DNA from: JANNBN01 sp963763885
GTDB taxonomy: Bacteria > Actinomycetota > Acidimicrobiia > Acidimicrobiales > JANYDT01
Length of the DNA: 64,000 nucleotides
Reading direction: 5' to 3'
Assembly: GCA_963763885.1 (NCBI GenBank)
Contig: CAVXQD010000001.1
Coordinates: 682,001 to 746,000 of the forward strand
The notes beneath the pieces were generated by a model. The model was not told the origin of the DNA, made no database searches, and was given only the letters and a program-made list of their open reading frames with translations. Positions 16,216-25,950 of the stretch are shown here, in pieces. Position numbers and translations under genes: made by a program. Within the stretch, counting starts at the first letter, position 1. Each line of letters starts with the position of its first letter.

Positions 16216-19026
16216 GTGGCAAACCAAGTTGCAGCAGACACTGCCCGAGCGGATGCCCGAGCACGATTCGAAGCAGGGCTGAGCTTCTCACTTGATCCGT
16301 TCCAGGTCGAAGCGATGGATGCGCTCGATGCCGGAGCCAGCGTGGTGGTTGCCGCGCCTACCGGCTCCGGCAAGACCGTCGTTGCGGAGTACGCAATTGC
16401 TCAGGCGCTTGCATCTGGTCAGCGCGCTTACTACACAGCGCCAATCAAGGCGTTGTCCAACCAAAAGTACCGCGACCTCGTCGAAGTTCATGGCGCGTCC
16501 AACGTGGGGCTGCTCACTGGCGATACCTCCGTCAACGAAAGTGCGCCGATTGTGGTCATGACCACAGAGGTGCTGCGAAACATGATTCATGCGGGGAACC
16601 GCAGTCTTGCGGACCTGCGGTATGTGGTGATGGACGAGGTCCACTTCCTGCAAGACACCTATCGCGGCCCCGTATGGGAAGAGGTCATCATCTCGACGCC
16701 ACCCGAGGTAGACCTCGTGTGTTTGTCGGCCACAGTTTCCAACACGGCAGACCTTGCAGATTGGGTGTCTTCGGTCCGCGGCACAACTCGCGCCATCGTG
16801 CACACCGAACGACCTGTGGAGCTGACGCAGCTGTATTTGGTTGGCCATAGAGGTAGTCACGACGTTGACGTCTACGAGACGTTCACCAACGGCCGACCCA
16901 ATCCCAAGCTGCAACGCCTCGACGCTCAGGCAGCTGCGGCCAGAGACGCTGGCCGCCGCGGCCGTGATGGTTCGTCGGTCACAACTCCTCGGCGCATCGA
17001 CGTGGTGGAGATGCTTCATTACGAAGACCTCCTTCCTGCGATTTACTTCATCTTCAGCAGGGCCAGCTGCGACGAAGCGATGCGCAATTGTTTGCACGCC
17101 GGAGTTCGCCTGACCCACCCCGAAGAACGAGCGGAAATTCGCAGAATCGTTGAGGCAAAGGTTGCTGGTCTCAACACCACTGACCTCGAAGCGTTGGACT
17201 ACGACACGTTCCTTGCAGCACTCGAAAACGGGACGGCCGCGCACCATGCGGGGATGGTGCCCCCCTTCAAAGAGGCAGTGGAAGCGTGCTTCACCGAGGG
17301 ACTCTGCAAGGTCGTCTTTGCCACAGAGACCCTGGCGCTCGGCATCAACATGCCGGCCCGCACGGTTGTCATCGAGAAGCTCTCTAAATACAACGGGGCA
17401 GGCAACTCCACGCTCACCGCGGGTGAGTTCACGCAGCTCACGGGCAGGGCCGGTCGACGCGGGTTGGACCCACACGGATACGCAGCCACACTCTGGTCTC
17501 CCTACATGAGCTTCGACGACGTAGCCGAGCTCGCCAATCGCAAGACCTACGAGCTGCGCAGCGCGTTTCGACCCACTTACAACATGGCTGCCAACCTCAT
17601 CCGACGCTCGTCGCGGGAACAGGCAGAGCATTTCCTGCGCCTGTCTTTTGCGCAGTATCAAATCGATGCGCAATTGGTCCGCGCCAACGCTGCAGCCGAT
17701 CGGATCTCCCGGGAAATCGCTACTTCGCGCACCGCTATGCAATGTGAGCGCGGCGACATCCTGCAGTACATGGCGGATCGTCGTTCAACGTCTAATCGCG
17801 CTGCTCGACGCACCTCTGAACGTGCTGCCCGCCTCGCTGCACCTGCTCATAGTGGCGCATCCGTCGACACAGAACTGATCAGCAGGGCACTTACTGCGGC
17901 TCAGCCAGGCGCCGTGCTGCAATATCAGCCAGACGACTCCCGGTCAGACGCACGTCACGGCGTCGTGGTTATGAGCACATCAACGCGCGGCACAGATCGG
18001 GTTACCGTGCGCGCGCTTACTATCTCAGGCGACGCGTTGAACCTCACGCCAGAGACCATTGGCTCCGTTCCAGAGGTAGTCGGGCACGTCAGTGTTCCGG
18101 TTCCGTACAACCCGCAAAGCAAACACTTTCAGAAGCAACTCACCATCAACCTCAACAAGTATTTGGGCGACGGAGGTCGGCGCAGCGGCGGGCGTTTCAG
18201 ACCGCCAACGGAAGTTGCAACCGAACCAACCCACGTGCCCAGTGGTGATGGAATCGAAGGTTGCCCCGACCTGCAAAAGCACCTCACGGCAGCAGCCGCC
18301 GTGGACCGACTCGAGGCTGAACTCAAACGCAACGTAAAGACCAGCGCACACCGCAGCAACTCGCTCGTTGATCAGTTGAACCGCGTATTGGACCTGCTCG
18401 ACGACATGAATTGCACCGCCGGATGGACGCTTACGGATTCCGGCCGAACCCTTGCAGGAGTGTTCCACGAGTGCGATCTCCTGATTGCCGATTGTGTCAG
18501 GGCTGGGCTGTTCGATGGTTTGAAGTCGGCAGAAGTTGCGGCCCTCGCCTCGGTGTTCATATTCGAACAACGCGGCGCCAACAAAGGCGACGAAGGCCTG
18601 CCACGAGCGTTTCCGCACGCGTTAGTGGATCGTTGGTGGCGAATCGCGCACCGAGCTGAGCATCTCAATGAACGTGAAGCTGCGTTAGACCTCCCGCTGA
18701 CTCGTCGTCCGGACCCCGGATTTGCTGCCATTGCTCACGGATGGGCACGGGGTCGCAACCTGAGTGCCGTCATGGCGCAAGACGACATCACGGGCGGCGA
18801 CCTCGTTCGCACCATGAAGTCGCTCATCGACCTGCTCCGCCAGCTCGGCGAAGTTGCCCCAGAAGCGGCAACCAGAGACGCAGCACGTGAAGCTGCCCAG
18901 CAGCTCTTCCGCGGTGTCGTCTCCGCCTCGTCAACCGTCACCACTGAACCAGCGCCCTTGTCTGATGGGTTGCTCCACCTCGGGTTCAACTCCGATCCCT
19001 CCGCTCACCACTCGGCCGCGCCCTAA
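16216..19026 (+). CDS. helY: DEVH-box helicase of the HelY / Ski2-Mtr4 type
   Basis: A 936-residue ATP-dependent RNA/DNA helicase. Walker A is APTGSGKTVV (about residues 44-53), Walker B is VMDEVH, motif III is LSATVSN and motif VI is QLTGRAGRRGLDP. A long C-terminal region follows, as in HelY of mycobacteria, which stands next to tatC there as well. GTG 16216 is chosen: it is 5 bases after the tatC stop and gives a natural N-terminus; the frame is open upstream only as an overlap inside tatC. The stop TAA overlaps the next ATG (TAATG). Role in RNA turnover is inferred from the Mtr4/Ski2 family. Confidence 0.93.
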   Translation: MANQVAADTARADARARFEAGLSFSLDPFQVEAMDALDAGASVVVAAPTGSGKTVVAEYAIAQALASGQRAYYTAPIKALSNQKYRDLVEVHGASNVGLLTGDTSVNESAPIVVMTTEVLRNMIHAGNRSLADLRYVVMDEVHFLQDTYRGPVWEEVIISTPPEVDLVCLSATVSNTADLADWVSSVRGTTRAIVHTERPVELTQLYLVGHRGSHDVDVYETFTNGRPNPKLQRLDAQAAAARDAGRRGRDGSSVTTPRRIDVVEMLHYEDLLPAIYFIFSRASCDEAMRNCLHAGVRLTHPEERAEIRRIVEAKVAGLNTTDLEALDYDTFLAALENGTAAHHAGMVPPFKEAVEACFTEGLCKVVFATETLALGINMPARTVVIEKLSKYNGAGNSTLTAGEFTQLTGRAGRRGLDPHGYAATLWSPYMSFDDVAELANRKTYELRSAFRPTYNMAANLIRRSSREQAEHFLRLSFAQYQIDAQLVRANAAADRISREIATSRTAMQCERGDILQYMADRRSTSNRAARRTSERAARLAAPAHSGASVDTELISRALTAAQPGAVLQYQPDDSRSDARHGVVVMSTSTRGTDRVTVRALTISGDALNLTPETIGSVPEVVGHVSVPVPYNPQSKHFQKQLTINLNKYLGDGGRRSGGRFRPPTEVATEPTHVPSGDGIEGCPDLQKHLTAAAAVDRLEAELKRNVKTSAHRSNSLVDQLNRVLDLLDDMNCTAGWTLTDSGRTLAGVFHECDLLIADCVRAGLFDGLKSAEVAALASVFIFEQRGANKGDEGLPRAFPHALVDRWWRIAHRAEHLNEREAALDLPLTRRPDPGFAAIAHGWARGRNLSAVMAQDDITGGDLVRTMKSLIDLLRQLGEVAPEAATRDAAREAAQQLFRGVVSASSTVTTEPAPLSDGLLHLGFNSDPSAHHSAAP

Positions 19027-19631
19027 TGCCAATTGGCAAAGGCACCTCATGGGGCGAACTTCGCCCTTTTCCTGTAGGCACACCGGTTGCCAAGTCCAAT
19101 GCTGAGCTGCGCACGCTGGTCGAAGCGGGGAACGTCTTGATTGGTTTACAGGGCGGTGACCTCTACCGCACCGTCGGCGGACTTTCCGCAGGAGACCGGC
19201 TTCTGAGAAACGACCCTGCCAATCTTCCAGCGCATTTGCCGATTGACGTGGTTGACGTTGCCCTCGATGGCAAGCAGGTTGGCTCCTTCGTTGCGCACCT
19301 GGTGGGCCACGACCTGTTCTGGCGGCACATGGTGGCGGCAATGAACGCAGACTTCTGGCGGAAATTTCAGCTTGGACCAAGAGCCCACCCCAACGACGGA
19401 GTGGTTGACGTCTATCAAGCGCACCTACGAAAGTCTGACCTCGCGAAGGTGGCGCCTAGAGCGCGAACTGGCATGCATGTCCCGCATCCGTCAATCCAAC
19501 TGAGCCGAAACGCAGATGTTTCGCTCACGTTGCCGAAACGACTTCGGTTCAAAGCCGACGATGCTTCTGTTGGTTGGGGTCAACACGTCAGGCTAACGGT
19601 CCGGCCCGACGCGATAACGGTAGTGGTGTGA
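19026..19631 (+). CDS. Conserved protein, possibly related to the C-terminal domain of lipid kinases
   Basis: A 201-residue protein translationally coupled to helY (TAATG). Residues 120-200 (HPNDGVVDVYQ, RARTGMHVPHPSIQLSR, VTVRPDAI-like end) resemble the beta-sandwich domain that closes diacylglycerol/sphingosine kinase folds. The ATP-binding GGDGT motif is not intact; only GLQGGDLYRTVGG is seen near residue 45. It may bind a lipid or nucleotide without kinase activity. This reading is a guess based on pattern only. Confidence 0.6.
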   Translation: MPIGKGTSWGELRPFPVGTPVAKSNAELRTLVEAGNVLIGLQGGDLYRTVGGLSAGDRLLRNDPANLPAHLPIDVVDVALDGKQVGSFVAHLVGHDLFWRHMVAAMNADFWRKFQLGPRAHPNDGVVDVYQAHLRKSDLAKVAPRARTGMHVPHPSIQLSRNADVSLTLPKRLRFKADDASVGWGQHVRLTVRPDAITVVV

Positions 19632-19699
19632 CGTCTCACAACACGCGAACAGCATGGGAATAACACCATATGCCATAACAGTTCGTCGGACTGTTCGCG
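19627..19699. promoter_or_regulatory. Inverted repeats upstream of the ThyX-like gene
   Basis: TGTGA-CGTC-TCACA (19627-19640) overlaps the preceding stop codon. Further on, CGCGAACAG (19644-19652) and CTGTTCGCG (19691-19699) are perfect complements 38 bases apart. They lie 90-160 bases before the next start and may be operators. Confidence 0.35.
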
Positions 19700-19787
19700 G
19701 TGGCTCATCGAGTAGCACGAGAAGCCGCTCACAACGTGGATTAACCATGCACCGGACCCACCCCGCCAGTCCCTAGGGTTGCCAGCC

Positions 19788-21416
19788 GTGGGCTACTACA
19801 CCGTCGAGGAATTCAGTGCCGAGGAAGCCGACGTCCTCCGCCGTTACTTCACCAACCTTGACCGTCCAGTGTTCGCACTGGTCAACCTGCCAGAGGTCGT
19901 GAAGGGAGCCTTGTTCGCCCGCTATTCGCGCTCTTCGAAGTCGCTTCGTCGCTTGTTCCTCGACGAGTTCGTCGACGAGCTGGACATCTCCGGCGACCAT
20001 TCGCTCGATGCCACCATCGGTATGCGACGGGCAGAAGACCTCTACGAAAAGGTATTTCTTGAGTACGGCGACGACTCCGTCGCACAGCTTGGCGGCGTGC
20101 ACTTGGCCTGTGAACAGGCTTCCAACGTGCTGACCAAAATTTTGGAACGCGGCCGAATTGCCAGCTACCTCGAGCAGTCAACTCGGTACATCGCGTACGA
20201 CAACCGCTCCGACGGGCGGTACCGCTATTACCGCGACCCCGACGTGCTGATGTCGTCGCTCGGCACGCGTTACGTGGGCGACATGGACCGCCTGTTCGAC
20301 ACCTATTCCGACATGGTGCCCAGCATGGTTGAGCATTTCAAGCGCCTGTACCCAAAGGGACCCAACGACTCAGACATGGTCTGGCGTCAGGCCATTCGGG
20401 CAAAGGCGTTCGACGCGGTCCGTGGAATCCTGCCGGCAGGTTCGTTGTCAAACCTCGGCATCTACGCCTCCGGCCAGGCATACGAAATGCTGTTGTTGCG
20501 CATGCGGGCTCACCCGTTACCTGAGGCCCGCGACTACGCGCATCTCATGTTGGATGAGTTGCGCAAAGTCATTCCCTCGTTCCTGACCCGCGTGGACAGG
20601 GCGGATCGAGGTGGCCTGTGGAGCCAGTACTTGGACGACACGCATACAGCCACCGGAGCCGTGGCCGCCCAACTGTTTGCCGGGGGAGTGGAACCGGCCG
20701 CCGAAGATGACCTCGCCCCGATGTCCAACGTGAAGTTGGTGGACTTCGACCCCGACGGCGAAGACAAGTTGGTTGCTGCAATTCTTTACGAAGTCTCGGA
20801 CCTGGCAGAAGATCGCATCATGAGCCGGGTCGTGAAGATGGCGGCAGACGAAAAAGCGCGTGTCGTCATGGCGTACGTCGGCGACCGTCGCAACCGTCGT
20901 CATAAGCCTGGCCGGGCGTTCGAGCGCATTGGCTATCGCTTCGACGTGCTCACGGACTACGGAGCATTCCGCGATCTGCAGCGCCACCGCTTGCTCACCA
21001 TCGATTGGCAACCTCTGTCGCCGTCGCATGGGTTCGTCCTCCCGGAGTCCGTCGCCAATGCCGGCCTGGCCGACACGTTCGAAGCGGCCATGGAACGGTC
21101 AGCTGAATTGTTCGATGCAATGGCAGATCGGTTCATCGATCAAGCGCCCTATGCAGTGTCGCTGGCGTATCGCATGCGCTACACGATGCAGATGAACGCG
21201 AGAGAAGCCATGCATCTCATCGAACTCCGGTCCTCTCCACAAGGCCATCCTGAGTATCGGATGGTTGCACAAGAAATGCACCGGCTTATCGGTGAGGAAG
21301 CCGGCCATCGGCTGGTCGCCGATGCAATCAAGTTCGTCGATTTCTCCGAGACGGACCTGGAACGGCTCGAAGCTGAACGCCGAGCCGAACAAAAGCGCCT
21401 CGCTCGCGGAAGCTGA
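19788..21416 (+). CDS. Large ThyX-like protein with two ThyX-type modules
   Basis: A 542-residue protein, over twice the usual length of flavin-dependent thymidylate synthase. The N-terminal half contains RGRIASYLEQSTRY, which fits the ThyX signature R-x-R-x2-S-x2-E-x-S-x-R-Y. The C-terminal half has RHRLLTIDWQPLS, a partial second signature, and NAREAMHLIELRSSPQGHPEYR, like the ThyX C-terminal active-site segment. So two modules are fused and may form the shared active sites within one chain. Whether it makes dTMP is uncertain, since this long family is separate from classic ThyX. GTG 19788 is chosen because AGGG lies 9 bases upstream; a TTG at 19779 is also possible. Confidence 0.7.
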   Translation: MGYYTVEEFSAEEADVLRRYFTNLDRPVFALVNLPEVVKGALFARYSRSSKSLRRLFLDEFVDELDISGDHSLDATIGMRRAEDLYEKVFLEYGDDSVAQLGGVHLACEQASNVLTKILERGRIASYLEQSTRYIAYDNRSDGRYRYYRDPDVLMSSLGTRYVGDMDRLFDTYSDMVPSMVEHFKRLYPKGPNDSDMVWRQAIRAKAFDAVRGILPAGSLSNLGIYASGQAYEMLLLRMRAHPLPEARDYAHLMLDELRKVIPSFLTRVDRADRGGLWSQYLDDTHTATGAVAAQLFAGGVEPAAEDDLAPMSNVKLVDFDPDGEDKLVAAILYEVSDLAEDRIMSRVVKMAADEKARVVMAYVGDRRNRRHKPGRAFERIGYRFDVLTDYGAFRDLQRHRLLTIDWQPLSPSHGFVLPESVANAGLADTFEAAMERSAELFDAMADRFIDQAPYAVSLAYRMRYTMQMNAREAMHLIELRSSPQGHPEYRMVAQEMHRLIGEEAGHRLVADAIKFVDFSETDLERLEAERRAEQKRLARGS

Positions 21417-21455
21417 TATCCCTGGCTTGTCTCACCCTCCTGGCAGGATGGACGC

Positions 21456-22595
21456 ATGCGAATCGCAGCACTTGGAGACGCCCACCTGGGTCGTTCCGCT
21501 TTTTCTGCTGTCACCCAAGACGGGGTGAACCAACGCGAGCATGACTTCGAGCAGTCGTTTCTTGCAGCCGTTGACAGCTGCCTCGCAACACAACCGGACC
21601 TCATTGCGTGGCTTGGCGACGTGTTCGACCATCCACGCCCGTCCTACCGTTCCTTCCGCATCGTCATGCGAGCGCTTGCCAAAATCCGCGATGCCGGCGT
21701 GCAGCTTGTGGCCATTTCTGGAAACCACGACACGCCGCGTTTGCCCGGCACCGGAAATCCATATGCGGTCCTCAGCGACGCGTTTCCGTCCTTTCACTTT
21801 GCGTATCGCATGGCGTACGAACCGGTCACGGTGGGGGACTCGGTCATCCATTGTGTGCCGCAAACCCGCACCGCAGAAGATGCTGTCGATGCACTTCAGC
21901 AGGCCTCAGACGGGCGCAGTACAGACCGCATCAACGTGCTCATCACCCATCCACTTGTGCAATCCGTCGAGCGTCGATACCCCGATATCAACGAAATCGA
22001 GATCGACGACGCGCAGCTCCGCAGCGACCACGTGCTGCTTGGCCACTACCACGTGTTCACCAAAGTTCGCCCGTCCGTTTTCTACGCTGGCAGCACCGAC
22101 ACGTTCAGTTTCGGAGACGTCTCCGACCTGCCCAAAGGCATCGTGCTGCTGGACACCGGTTCAGGAAACTGCACCTTGCATGGTCTCAGCGGTCAGCGTC
22201 AGCTCCACACACCGGAACCCATTTATGCGTTCGGCCTTTCTGCTGGCGAGGTCGAAGAGCGCATCATCAGCGCGCTTACCACCGTGCCGGAAGGGTCCGT
22301 GGTTCGCATCAGCCTCGACGGAATCACCCCAGAGGCTCATCGCCTTGTCGACCTCCGAAGAGTCAACGAAGCTGCTTCGCACCTCTTGCACTACCGGTTG
22401 GAGCCCACCTTTGACCGCGGGTTGCCTCCTGGCGAGTCCGTGCCGGAGCTCCTGTCGTTGGTCCATCGTTGGAAAGCTTTTGCAGATGTGCAGCTGATGG
22501 ACCGGCCAGTTGCCGAACGAGATGCGGTCGTCGAAGCTGGCCACCGATACCTAGAAGAAGCAATCGAGACCGCAGTCGAATTGTCCGCAGACTGA
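21456..22595 (+). CDS. sbcD: DNA repair nuclease subunit SbcD
   Basis: A 379-residue metallophosphoesterase of the Mre11/SbcD family, the nuclease half of the SbcCD complex that opens hairpins and processes double-strand ends. Metal-binding motifs are GDAHLGR (residues 7-13), WLGDVFDH, SGNHDTPR, and LITHPL and LLGHYHV further on. The stop overlaps the sbcC start (TGATG), as expected for a two-subunit complex. Confidence 0.9.
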   Translation: MRIAALGDAHLGRSAFSAVTQDGVNQREHDFEQSFLAAVDSCLATQPDLIAWLGDVFDHPRPSYRSFRIVMRALAKIRDAGVQLVAISGNHDTPRLPGTGNPYAVLSDAFPSFHFAYRMAYEPVTVGDSVIHCVPQTRTAEDAVDALQQASDGRSTDRINVLITHPLVQSVERRYPDINEIEIDDAQLRSDHVLLGHYHVFTKVRPSVFYAGSTDTFSFGDVSDLPKGIVLLDTGSGNCTLHGLSGQRQLHTPEPIYAFGLSAGEVEERIISALTTVPEGSVVRISLDGITPEAHRLVDLRRVNEAASHLLHYRLEPTFDRGLPPGESVPELLSLVHRWKAFADVQLMDRPVAERDAVVEAGHRYLEEAIETAVELSAD

Positions 22596-24889
22596 TGCGC
22601 ATCATTTCGCTACAGCTGCGTAATTACCGCGTCTACAGGGAACTGGACCTCGAGATGCCCGGCGGCGTCGTCGGGGTATACGGCGCCAACGGCAGCGGCA
22701 AATCAACGCTTCTGGAGGCCATCACCTGGGTGCTTTTCGGCAAGGCACGAACCCAGAAGCAACACCTGCCGTCCGCTGGGTCGCAGGGCGAATGTTCTGT
22801 CACGCTGGTTTTCGAGCACGAAGGTCACCACTACACGGTTCGCCGCTCCATCAACGGAGTCGCGTTCAACGTCAAAGCTCGAGTCTCCCTTGGCGAGCAA
22901 GTTGCCGCCGACGGTCCCACCGACGTGGATCGTTACCTACAGTCCGTGCTCGGCATGGATGCCACGGCTTTTCGTGCTTCGGTGTTCGCCGAACAAAAAC
23001 AGTTGGCAGCGTTCAGCGACCAGGCACCTGACAAGCGCCGCCAGATGGTGCTGCAGCTCCTTGGCATCACCCCAGTTGAACGAGCTCGTGACACGGCTCG
23101 TAGCCACTCTCGAGACGTGCAGGCACAGCTGGATCGAGCGGCTCCGCTGCTGTCCAGCGTTTCCGATGCAGAAGCCCGAGTTGTGGAAACGCTCGCTGCC
23201 GTGGCAGTCGCAAGAGCGGCAGACGAAACAGCGGCGCAGAAGTCACTCGCAGCTCTGAACAAGTCAAAACAGGCGAGAGCAGCCGTCGATGCACTGACCG
23301 ACGCACGTGCCGCAGACGCGTTGATTCGCGAAAAAGGAAACGCCGTCAAGGCACGACGAGAAGAGCTTGCCGCACGGTTGGAGCGTCTCACCGCCGAACG
23401 TCAACAGATCATCTCCGAACGGGACGCGTTCCACGCCACCGAGGCTGCAAGCGGCACCGACGAGCACCTCACAGAGTCGCTCTCTGATGCGCTGCGCCTG
23501 CATCAGGCCCTGAGTGCTGCCGGAGCCCGACTTGCCAAACTGCACACGCCTCAGCGGCCCACAGGGCCGTCTGCGGACGACATCGCCGGCGCCCGTCAGG
23601 TCATGGACACGTTGGCTCTCCAGAAGGCAACTCTCGCCGGCCAATTGGCTGGAGCTACGGAAAGGGTCCAATCCGCTCAATCCGATGCCCACGACACCGC
23701 CGAACTCGACGGCGCGGACGGTTGTCCACTGTGTGGTCAGCCACTTGGCGAAAGCGTCGCCCAGATGCGCAAACACCGCGCAGAGGAACTGGCCGCAGCA
23801 ACATCGTTGGAGCAGAACCTTCGCGCACAGCTTTCCGACACACAGCCGCACCTCGCTGCGGCCCAGTTGGCGTTGAGCAAGCTTGAGAAGGCCGCAGCTG
23901 CTGCTGTTCAGGCCACTGCAGAGGCCGCCAAGGTGCAAGCCGCACGTCAGGCGCAGGAGCGCCTCATCGAAGATGCGCTCAACGTCCTTGGCGGAGCGGC
24001 GCCCACACCGGAGGACACCGCCAAACTTGAACAACGCCTCGCTGAATCACGAAAAGCTGACCAACTCCGTGCAAGCGCGCGTGCGCGGGCCGAACGTCTC
24101 CCACAGGTACAGCAAGACATCACAGACATTGAGGCACAGCTTGAGTCCGTCGCAGCGCAACGCAACGCATTGCTTGCTGAGTTGAAAGCGCTGAACTTTG
24201 AACCGGCCAGGTTTAACGAACTCATCTCAGCAGCGGCCACAGCTGAACAAAGAGGTGAGACGGCTCGGTCCGCTGCTGTTGCTGCGGGCAAGGTGTTGGC
24301 CACCGAACAAGCCTTAGCGACCGCTGCAGCCCAAGCCCTCGAGACCGCGCAGGCGCAGCACGCCACCATCGCTCAACAGCGTGAAGGCGCTGCAATCCTC
24401 ATGCGCACTGCGTCGTTGCTGCACGATTTCCGCCAGTACATCGTGGGTCTGGTTGGCCCACAGCTACAGATACAGGCTTCTGAACTGTTCAATCAGCTCA
24501 CGGGAAACGAATACGACGGGCTCGAAGTCGACCCCGACACCTACGAACTGCGTGTGGTGGACCACGGCACTTCACACCCCATGGCGCGTTTCTCAGGTTC
24601 AGAAGTTGACCTTGCCAACCTCGCCCTACGGGTTGCCATCAGCGAACAAGTCAGGTTCCAAGCAGGAGGCCAGGTAGGGCTTCTTGTCTTGGACGAAGCG
24701 CTCTCCAGCCTCGACGCCGATCGAAAAGACAAAACCCTGGCAGCGCTCGCGCAGCTTGGTGGACGGTTCCAACAAATCTTGGTTGTGACCCACGCTCCGG
24801 AGGTCAAAGAACAGCTTCCGCAGGCCATTGAGGTTGTGCGGATCGGACCGCGCCAATCCACCGCCCGAGTAATTGAAGCTGGCGTGTGA
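22595..24889 (+). CDS. sbcC: DNA repair ATPase subunit SbcC
   Basis: A 764-residue SMC-like ATPase that holds DNA for SbcD. Walker A is YGANGSGKSTLLEA (residues 27-40), a coiled coil rich in Ala, Gln and Arg spans about 190-640, and the zinc hook CPLCGQPL lies near residue 380. The C-terminal lobe has FSGSEVDLANLALR (signature) and VGLLVLDEALSSLD (Walker B). ATG 22595 is chosen from the TGATG overlap; upstream in-frame codons belong to sbcD sequence. It is shorter than enterobacterial SbcC because the coiled coil is shorter. Confidence 0.92.
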   Translation: MRIISLQLRNYRVYRELDLEMPGGVVGVYGANGSGKSTLLEAITWVLFGKARTQKQHLPSAGSQGECSVTLVFEHEGHHYTVRRSINGVAFNVKARVSLGEQVAADGPTDVDRYLQSVLGMDATAFRASVFAEQKQLAAFSDQAPDKRRQMVLQLLGITPVERARDTARSHSRDVQAQLDRAAPLLSSVSDAEARVVETLAAVAVARAADETAAQKSLAALNKSKQARAAVDALTDARAADALIREKGNAVKARREELAARLERLTAERQQIISERDAFHATEAASGTDEHLTESLSDALRLHQALSAAGARLAKLHTPQRPTGPSADDIAGARQVMDTLALQKATLAGQLAGATERVQSAQSDAHDTAELDGADGCPLCGQPLGESVAQMRKHRAEELAAATSLEQNLRAQLSDTQPHLAAAQLALSKLEKAAAAAVQATAEAAKVQAARQAQERLIEDALNVLGGAAPTPEDTAKLEQRLAESRKADQLRASARARAERLPQVQQDITDIEAQLESVAAQRNALLAELKALNFEPARFNELISAAATAEQRGETARSAAVAAGKVLATEQALATAAAQALETAQAQHATIAQQREGAAILMRTASLLHDFRQYIVGLVGPQLQIQASELFNQLTGNEYDGLEVDPDTYELRVVDHGTSHPMARFSGSEVDLANLALRVAISEQVRFQAGGQVGLLVLDEALSSLDADRKDKTLAALAQLGGRFQQILVVTHAPEVKEQLPQAIEVVRIGPRQSTARVIEAGV

Positions 24890-25348
24890 AAACTGACACT
24901 TGCGAGGAGAGTTCGCCTGGGCGAATCGGCTCTCCTCCGTTCGTCACCGGGCAAAAACAGCGTGTACTGTTCGCTCGCCGCACCGCCTGAAAGGGCAGTA
25001 CGACAGATCATCTGAGCACCCAGGTCGTGGGTGTTCGCCGGTGGAGGTCTGACCATTCGGTTACTGCCTCCCAGGCGAACAAAGCAATGGTGATCGGTGG
25101 CCCGGGCGCCAAGTAGAAAACGCCGAAGACACCATGCGCCTGCGTTCGCAGGTAGCAGTGTTCAGGCGGTGCCAACGGCGTTCGGGTCACCACTTCGCAT
25201 AAAAGATCAACGCGCGCCGAAAGTGATGGAGTTGATCTACATGCGGGATGCTGAACGATGTTTCGGCGTAGATGCTCCAGGTTGTGAGCGGGTACCGGTA
25301 TGCTCCCGCCTCCAAGCCGGGCGACGTGAAACGAAAAGGTGTAGAGCA
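24890..25348. other. Intergenic region after sbcC
   Basis: Apart from the hairpin at 24904-24937, nothing is clearly functional. A 61-codon minus-strand frame (25008-25193) has gene-like composition but no ribosome site or recognisable motif. The DUF4193 promoter must lie in the last part. Confidence 0.5.
24904..24937 (+). terminator. Hairpin after sbcC
   Basis: GAGGAGAG (24904-24911) pairs with CTCTCCTC (24930-24937); inside, TTCGCC pairs with GGCGAA, with a TCGG bulge on the 3' side. The hairpin starts 14 bases after the sbcC stop. No T-run follows, so termination is only likely. Confidence 0.5.
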
Positions 25349-25864
25349 GTGGCTGCAGATGACGACGACTTCGAAGAAGAGACCGAGCTCGAGGCCGAGC
25401 TTCCGGAAGCCGAGGGTGAGTTCGACGGTGAGTTCGACGGTGAGCTTGAAGAAGCTGACCTAGAGGATGGCGAATTCGACCTAGACGAGCTCGCCGATGA
25501 CGAGCTCGAGGGTGATCCGCTCGGGGATGAGGACGACGACGCATTAGTCGTCGATGAACTCGAAGTTCCAGAGCCAGAGGCCGTGCGCCCCAAGGCCGAG
25601 GACGAGGAAGAGGAAGACGAAGACACACTCGACCCAGACGACGTGGAAGCGTCCCTTGACGACATTCTCAAGGACCGTCTGGTCATTGAAGAGGTCGAGG
25701 TCGACGACGACGAGGAAACGCCTGACGTAGACGATCGCGGGTCAGAGACCTCCGTGGTCATCCCGAAGCGTCCCGACGAGTTCGTCTGCCAGTCATGTTT
25801 CCTGGTGAAGCATCCAAGCCAGATGGCCGACAAGACCCATCTGCTGTGTCGGGACTGCGTCTAG
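25349..25864 (+). CDS. DUF4193-family acidic zinc-finger protein
   Basis: A 171-residue, strongly acidic protein (Asp/Glu runs over residues 4-140) ending in a Cys4 motif: CQSCFLVKH and CRDCV. That tail is the DUF4193 domain found only in actinobacteria; its role is unknown, though a transcription or ribosome-linked function is often supposed. GTG 25349 follows AAAAGGTG and gives the typical start. Residues 25-35 are a short repeat GEFD-GEFD-GELE from a 12-bp DNA repeat. The domain is essentially a fixed tail on a variable acidic body. Confidence 0.8.
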   Translation: MAADDDDFEEETELEAELPEAEGEFDGEFDGELEEADLEDGEFDLDELADDELEGDPLGDEDDDALVVDELEVPEPEAVRPKAEDEEEEDEDTLDPDDVEASLDDILKDRLVIEEVEVDDDEETPDVDDRGSETSVVIPKRPDEFVCQSCFLVKHPSQMADKTHLLCRDCV

Positions 25865-25921
25865 TCCCCATGAGTCGACGGCGCCGCCCTTGGGGCAGTC
25901 CGTTAGCTCTGTTGCAAAGCC

Positions 25922-25950
25922 GCGGGACCTAGCTCATGGTTGGGTCCCGC
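25922..25950 (+). promoter_or_regulatory. Hairpin containing the start codon of the next gene
   Basis: GCGGGACC (25922-25929) and GGTCCCGC (25943-25950) are perfect complements; ATG 25936 lies in the 13-base loop. It may end the DUF4193 transcript or control translation of the gene at 25936. Confidence 0.4.

Noticed and set aside
16288..17742. A 484-codon open frame on the minus strand inside helY
   Set aside because: It lies antisense to a clear helicase with all motifs and shows no family motif; high GC gives long shadow frames.
25008..25193. A 61-codon minus-strand frame before the DUF4193 gene (begins MVTRTPLAPPEHCYL)
   Set aside because: Its composition is gene-like, but there is no ribosome site and no known motif. 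An orthologue search would decide.
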